Source: Sorghum bicolor
Lineage: Eukaryota > Streptophyta > Magnoliopsida > Poales > Poaceae
Reading direction: 5' to 3'
NCBI RefSeq assembly: GCF_000003195.3
Contig: NC_012875.2
Span: forward strand, 20,305,977-20,369,976
Length of the DNA stretch: 64,000 nucleotides
Shown here: in pieces, positions 59,401 through 64,000 of the stretch
Position numbering within the stretch: position 1 is the first letter of the stretch
How the letters are laid out: each line of letters begins with the position of its first letter
Translations under genes and position numbers: made by a program
Notes under the pieces: model-generated
What the model was told of the DNA's origin: nothing
Seen by the model: the letters and a program-made list of their open reading frames with translations, nothing else
Database searches by the model: none

Positions 59401-60940
59401 ACAAGTGTGTCCAAAATGGTTTCTTAGACTATGGTGTATTAGGTGCAAACTGTGCACCTATCTTGCACCGAAACTAACAATGTATCCAAATGGACCAAGG
59501 CGAGATTCCATATGACATACGTCATCAAGGAGTTCCATCGGGTGCATCCAAATTGATTTCCATGCATATGGTATGTTCCGTGCAAACCATGCACCTACGT
59601 TGCATAAGGATTAGCACTATCTCCAAACTGACCGAACCAAGCTTCCACTTGAGTCTCTTCACCCAAGAGTACCAATAAGTGCATCCAAAATGGTTTCTTA
59701 GACTATGGTGCATTAGGCGCAAACTGTGCACCTATCTTGCACTAAAACTTACAATGTCTACAAACGGACCGAAGCAAGATTCCATACGACACACGTCATC
59801 TAGGAGTTCCATTGGGTGCATCCAAATTGATTTCTAAGCATATGGTATGTTCCTTGCAAATCATGCACCTATCTTGCATCAAGATTAGCACTATCTCCAA
59901 ACATATCAAACCGAGCTTCCACTTGAGCCTCTTCACCGAAGTACCAACAGGTGCTTCAAAAATGGTTTCTTAGGCTATGGTGCATTAGCCACAAACCATG
60001 TACATATCTAGCACCAAAACCAACACTATTTCTAAACAGAACAAAGTGAGATTCCATATGACACACGTCATCAAGGAGTTCATCGGGTGCATCCAAATTG
60101 ATTTCCAAGCATATGGTATGTTCCATGCAAACCGTGCACCTATCTTGCATCAATATTAGCACTATCTCCAAACAGACCGAACTGAGCTTCCACTTGAGCC
60201 TCTTCATCTAGGAGTATAAACAGGTGTGTCAAAAATGGTTTCTTAGACTATGGTGCATTAGGCACAAACTACGCACCTATCTTGCACCAAAACTAACATT
60301 GTCTCCAAACAGACCGATGCGAGATTTCATATGACACACGTAATCTAGAAGTTCCATTGGGTGCATCCAAATTGATTTCTTAACATATGGTACGTTGCAT
60401 GCAAACTGTACAACTATCTTGCATCAAGATTAACACTATATCCGAACAGACCAAATCGAGCCTCCACTTGAGCCTCTTCAACTACGAGTACCATCAGGTG
60501 CGTCTAAAATGGTTTCTTAGCCTATGGTGCATTAGGCGTAAACCGTGCACATATCTTCTTCTCTAAACGAACTGAAGCAAGGTTCCATATGACACAAATC
60601 ATCAAGAAGTTATATCAGGTGCTCCTAATTTATTTCTAAGCATATCGTATGTTCCATGCAAACCATGCATCTATCTTGCATCAAGATTAGCACTATCTCC
60701 AAACAGACCGAACCGAGCATCCACTAGAGCCCCTTCACCTAGGAGTACCAACAAGTGCGTCCAAAATGGTTTCTTAGACTATGGTGCATTAGGTGCAAAC
60801 TGTGCACCTATCTTGCACCGAAACTAACAATGTCTCCAAATCAACCGAAGCAAGATTCCAAATGACACACGTCATCAAGGAGTTCCATCGGGTGCATTCA
60901 AATTGATTTCCAAGCATATGGTATGTTCCATGCAAATCGT
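56480..60940. repeat. Satellite domain with about 2.45-kb higher-order repeat (nearly two copies)
   Basis: Variant pairs recur at about 2.45 kb: TTGCATAAGGATTAGC at 57147 and 59598, ACACGTAATCTAG at about 57886 and 60338, CACTAAAACTTACAATGT at 57289 and 59740. A sub-period of about 0.8 kb (six monomers) is seen at 56349/57147 and 58922/59740. One unit has lost about 20 bp near 56780. Confidence 0.7.
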
Positions 60941-60944
60941 TAGC

Positions 60945-61402
60945 TGTGGGGGTATAAACCCCTATACCCTTACGGCTAGACTTGGGCCAGGAGGCTTGGC
61001 CCATTACGAGACAAGTCCGAGGCTTGTTCCAACTGTTTGGAGTTTCGCGCAAGGAAACAAGACGTGGAGATCAGGCAGGATTCTAGTCGGTTAGAATAGG
61101 AATTGATATCAAACTATCTATGGCAATTGTAACCGACTAGGATTAGTTTTCAGATCTATAACCCTGCCCTCCGGACTAATAAGGAGGGGCAGGGGACCCC
61201 CCTTAGACACATTATCTCTCAACACAATCCAATACAATCAGACGCAGGACGTAGGTATTACGCCCACACGGCGGCCAAACCTGGATAAAATCCTTGTCTG
61301 TGTCTTGCGTCACCATCGAGTTCGTAGCTTGCGCACCGTCTACCGATAAAGTACTATCGTGGGTATACCCCAAGGTAGACTGCCGACTAGCTTTCGTCGA
61401 CA
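60945..61402 (+). repeat. 5' LTR of the Tat/Retand-type element (458 bp)
   Basis: TG...CA bounded, short compared with the other LTRs here. It holds the inverted motif GGGGTATAAACCCC near its start, a TATA-like CTATAA at about 61156, and a C/G-rich hairpin-like AGGGGCAGGGGACCCCCCTT near 61183-61204. The second LTR is outside the window. Confidence 0.75.
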
Positions 61403-61403
61403 G

Positions 61404-61421
61404 TGGCGCGCTAGGTAGGGG
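61404..61421 (+). other. Primer binding site of the Tat/Retand-type element
   Basis: TGGCGCGCTAGGTAGGGG, one base after the LTR end. It begins TGGCGC as for tRNAs ending GCGCCA; beyond that I cannot name the tRNA. Confidence 0.6.
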
Positions 61422-61450
61422 GTGTGCGTACAGCTCTCTCGGCGAACAAG

Positions 61451-63980
61451 ATGGTCATCGTTCTAGCTTCCACGGCCGTACCTGAAGGCCACAGGCTCAC
61501 TGTCGGTCAGATCACATGGAAGACTCGTGGCGGTGGCCTCACGACCACGACTTCGGAAGAAACCCAGATCCGATCTGGGACGACAGCGGCGTCAACTCCG
61601 ATCACGCTGACACCGAGCACTCGACCACCGCCCCCTCGTTATAGGGGAAAGAAGGTCGACAGCTCAGATCTTTTCTGAGCCCTTGATCACGCTGATCTCA
61701 AGCTCCTCGAAGCCTCCTGACTGGTAGATGGGATCTCGCGCCGATCTGATCAAGTGGTGTCAACGGACCCTTTCGACTCCCGCCGGCCAACTCGTGTCGT
61801 CACACACGAACAGCTGGGGACGTCCCTGATAATAACTTCCACCCCCACGGGGCGGTCCGTCGAACAAAAGGCAGACCCAGACCAGAGTCCTCCCTATGGG
61901 CTAAACAACTTGGCCGTTCACTACTCACGGCACATCCAATTCCTCTTCAATAGGGCGGGATGGTCGCCAAAACAGAGGAATCGACCAACTCGTCACTACG
62001 TCAACATGGTGTCAATCCAACAAATACCGGACGACCAGGTTTCTAGCACAAACTCCAGCACAGGATCCGTCCCCACCGAGGTTATAAACTCTGAGGACCA
62101 AGATTACGACCTGAATTTACCACCGTACCCTCCGGGTTTCTCTCGCTTCCCGGTCTTTCCCCCCCCCGACAGGGAGATCTTATCTTCAATGTCAGCAACG
62201 ACGAACCGGTCATCGATGGAGAGACAGATGAGCAGAAGCAGCTCCGTGAACAGCGCAATGCCGACCGTGCTCGGCGACGCATGGATGAGGAACGACAACT
62301 CGCGCCCCATAACCTCAGTGATGCTTTCGACATGGTCAGAGATCAGCAAGACTACAAAACGCCAAGTGCTAACGTGGCTGTTGCTATGGCAAACCTGGAC
62401 CGACTCCCTAATACTCCTGAATGCCAGGGCGTCCGATCCAGCGTGCGTGCACACCTGATCGCCGCGATGGGACAGACAACCACCTTACTCAAAAGGGTCC
62501 AAGCTATCTCCTACGCAGAGGTCTCTTCTGACCAGACTCATCGCAGCCGGACTTCACCAAACTCAGCGAGCACCACCGCAGCCGCTCCCCCAATAATCGC
62601 AGGCAGGACGCAAGGCGTGGCAACGGCGATCGGGACGCCGGCGGCTACCGCGAGGAGAAGCGAGGGCGTGGTCAGGAAGTTAACCAGGACATGGATCTAC
62701 GATACAACATCCCTCCCAAAGACGCCCGGGACCACATCAACAGGTGTGCCACGGAAAGAGCGGTACACGAAAACTTGCGGCGCATTGAGTACGACGCCAC
62801 ACACGGCCCCCCCGGCCTAAGACAGTTTTCCTCGCACCTTCGCCAAGTTGTATGGGCCCGCAACTTCAAACTCGAGAAGCTTAAAAAATACAACGGCAAG
62901 GAAAACCCAGAAAACTGGATCACTCTCTACGAGATTGCAGTCCGTTCAGCAGCAGGAGATGAGCACGTCATGGCTAACTACTTCCCAGTTGTCCTCGACC
63001 AGGCTCGTCATCAATGTCTCCTTGGCCTGCCCGAAGACTCTTTCGATTCCTAGGAAGAACTGCGCCAGGCATTTATCGACAACTTCATCGCTACCTGCGA
63101 GCAGCCTGGGAACAAGTACGACCTCGAGAGGATAAGGAACAGGAAAAACGAACCTCTGCACGATTACATCCGACGATTCTCGGATATGCGTCTTAAAATC
63201 CCGAAAATTTCTCATGACGAGGCCATATCTGCTTTCATCAAAGGGAGACGCTTCCACGAAGCACTGAGGAACAAGCTACTGCGCAAAAGGCCAACCACGA
63301 TGGCCGAGCTCCTTGCCACAACAAAAAACTACACCGACGCCGATGACGCAGAAAAGCTCATCCGAGATGATGCGAGAGGCCCCGACCAGCCTCCTCAACG
63401 GGACGACAGTCGTGGTCGTTTTGACAACAGGAACCATCGTCGCCCTGACAACCGTGACCTCAGAGACGGTTGGGATAGGCGGCGTGATAATCGTGATGAC
63501 CTTAGGGGCAAGCGCCCTCGCGACCACGATCACGAGGTGAATACGGTCAAACGCCCCAATGGGTGGCGGGACTACTAGGAAGACTACAACAAGACGTTGA
63601 AGGGACCGTGCCAACTCCACCCCAAGTCCAATCACACGATGGAAGAATGCCGTGTCCTTAAAAGCATCAACACGCAGCGGGCTGCTCAAGACGACTCTGC
63701 CAAGAATAACGGGAAGCAGGACGGGCGCGGTCACGAAGATGAGGACAATGACCAGGATAGGGACCCACGACACCAGTATGTCAGTCCCACCGACGTGGTC
63801 CACTCCATCTTCGGAGGCAAAGTTTCTATCGAGTCTAAGTGCGAAAGAAAGCTCCTGAAGAGAGCTTGCCTCAACGTGGACAGCATAGACGGCCTGATCG
63901 CTGATCCGAAATTTCCCCCTCGTCGCACAGGGAGATCTCCTTCAGCAGGAAGGATCAATGGGCCGCCATCTCGGAACTAG
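61451..63980 (+). pseudogene. gag of the Tat/Retand-type element, broken by stops and frameshifts
   Basis: Pieces in three frames. A leader piece starts at Met 61451 and stops at 61678. A Pro-rich piece (61754 to about 62200) is followed by a frame change to an Arg/Asp-rich helix region (about 62230-62540). After another frame change, a long frame (about 62560-63930) carries the Gag core: Lys-Leu-Lys-Lys-Tyr-Asn-Gly, then Trp-Ile-Thr-Leu-Tyr-Glu and Val-Met-Ala-Asn-Tyr-Phe-Pro. That frame has TAG stops at 63051 and 63576. A basic Arg/Asp-rich region (about 63380-63570) and Cys-Gln-Leu-His-Pro follow. A further frame change at about 63925-63935 puts the final sequence into the frame leading to the protease. 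Gag would form the particle; this copy cannot. Confidence 0.75.
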
Positions 63981-64000
63981 GACGTTTCCCTCTAATCCTG

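Larger units (their letters stand above)
47675..60944. repeat. Centromere-type satellite, block 3 (about 97 monomers of about 137 bp)
   Basis: An unbroken tandem array of alternating A and B monomers; measured monomers are 137 bp (47680, 47817, 47954). Short frames of 60-100 codons recur because the sequence repeats; the dimer (274 bp) is not a multiple of three, so no frame can persist. The left part (to about 55.8 kb) has a 10-monomer higher-order repeat; the right part (about 55.9-60.94 kb) has a different order repeating at about 2.45 kb. Length and motif content fit the CEN38/pSau3A10-type satellite of sorghum relatives; that identity rests on memory, not a search. Confidence 0.92.
60945..64000 (+). 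mobile_element. Gypsy element, Tat/Retand type, 5' part only
   Basis: An LTR (60945-61402) starting TGTGGGGGTATAAACCCC and ending GTCGACA is followed by a primer site beginning TGGCGC and a decayed gag in the plus orientation. The gag type and the LTR start resemble grass Tat/Retand-lineage elements, such as those grouped as Retrosor in sorghum; the family name is from memory. It inserted into an A monomer after GCAAATCGT; the exact left boundary may be up to 5 bp earlier. It runs beyond the window. Confidence 0.8.

Noticed and set aside
47680..60940. Regular repeats considered as a CRISPR array
   Set aside because: The units are head-to-tail monomers of about 137 bp with no unique spacers, in a plant genome.
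47536..61052. Dozens of similar 60-99 codon frames in the satellite on both strands, resembling a small gene family
   Set aside because: They repeat because the satellite repeats. The 274-bp dimer is not a multiple of three, and frames start and stop at fixed places in each unit.
63276..63803. 175-codon minus-strand frame opposite gag of the right element
   Set aside because: Antisense to the Arg/Asp-rich part of gag, where complementary codons give an open Val-rich frame; no known motif.

Overview
The window looks like centromeric or pericentromeric DNA from an andropogonoid grass; a Sorghum/Saccharum/Miscanthus-type genome fits best, with Sorghum the likeliest. There are no host protein-coding genes and I see no tRNA, rRNA or organelle insert. 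The base is a tandem satellite of alternating A and B monomers of about 137 bp (274-bp dimers). Its monomer length and my recollection of its sequence fit the sorghum CEN38/pSau3A10-type centromere satellite. LTR retrotransposons have broken it into three visible blocks: 22499-23239, 33608-34943 and 47675-60944. Target-site duplications at two of the breaks show that the blocks were once one array of at least 15 kb.

Layout from left to right. (1) 1-14343: a minus-strand LTR element with about 5.28-kb LTRs around a 3.9-kb interior with no recognisable coding sequence. It resembles a LARD (large retrotransposon derivative); the window cuts off about the first 91 bp of its left LTR. (2) 14344-22498: a minus-strand Copia element of the SIRE/Maximus/Opie type. 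It keeps an uninterrupted RT-RNase H frame and a decayed extra ORF downstream of pol, but a deletion has removed the inner end of its 5' LTR, the primer binding site, gag, protease and integrase. Element 1 abuts its 3' LTR directly, so element 1 is probably nested in it. (3) 22499-23239: satellite. (4) 23240-33607: a minus-strand Gypsy element with TSD GGTGC. It has only a relic of integrase and chromodomain, but carries an intact 252-codon ORF of unknown function where gag would be. (5) 33608-34943: satellite. (6) 34944-47674: a minus-strand Tekay/Del-type chromovirus with TSD CAATA. Its gag-pol is one continuous frame interrupted by four nonsense codons, and its 5' leader is deleted. (7) 47675-60944: satellite with higher-order structure. 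(8) 60945-64000: the start of a plus-strand Gypsy element of the Tat/Retand type with a decayed gag, running off the window.

Elements 1 and 6 share LTR ends and a roughly 400-bp LTR block. Elements 1, 4 and 6 share a tRNA-Met-type PBS (where the PBS survives), a purine tract, a stem-loop beside that tract and a palindrome inside the LTR. The natural reading is that the coding-deficient elements 1 and 4 are mobilised by proteins from intact relatives of element 6. By-eye LTR divergence gives the order: SIRE oldest (about 2.9%), then elements 4 and 6 (about 1.3-1.5% in sampled stretches), then the LARD-like element (about 0.8%).

The most interesting signals are the 10-monomer (about 1.37 kb) higher-order repeat of the satellite with a nested 27-monomer (about 3.69 kb) super-repeat; a stem-loop beside the purine tract with a compensatory base-pair change between families; and the unknown gag-position ORF of element 4. 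All coordinates were read by eye; boundaries given as approximate may be off by a few tens of bases.
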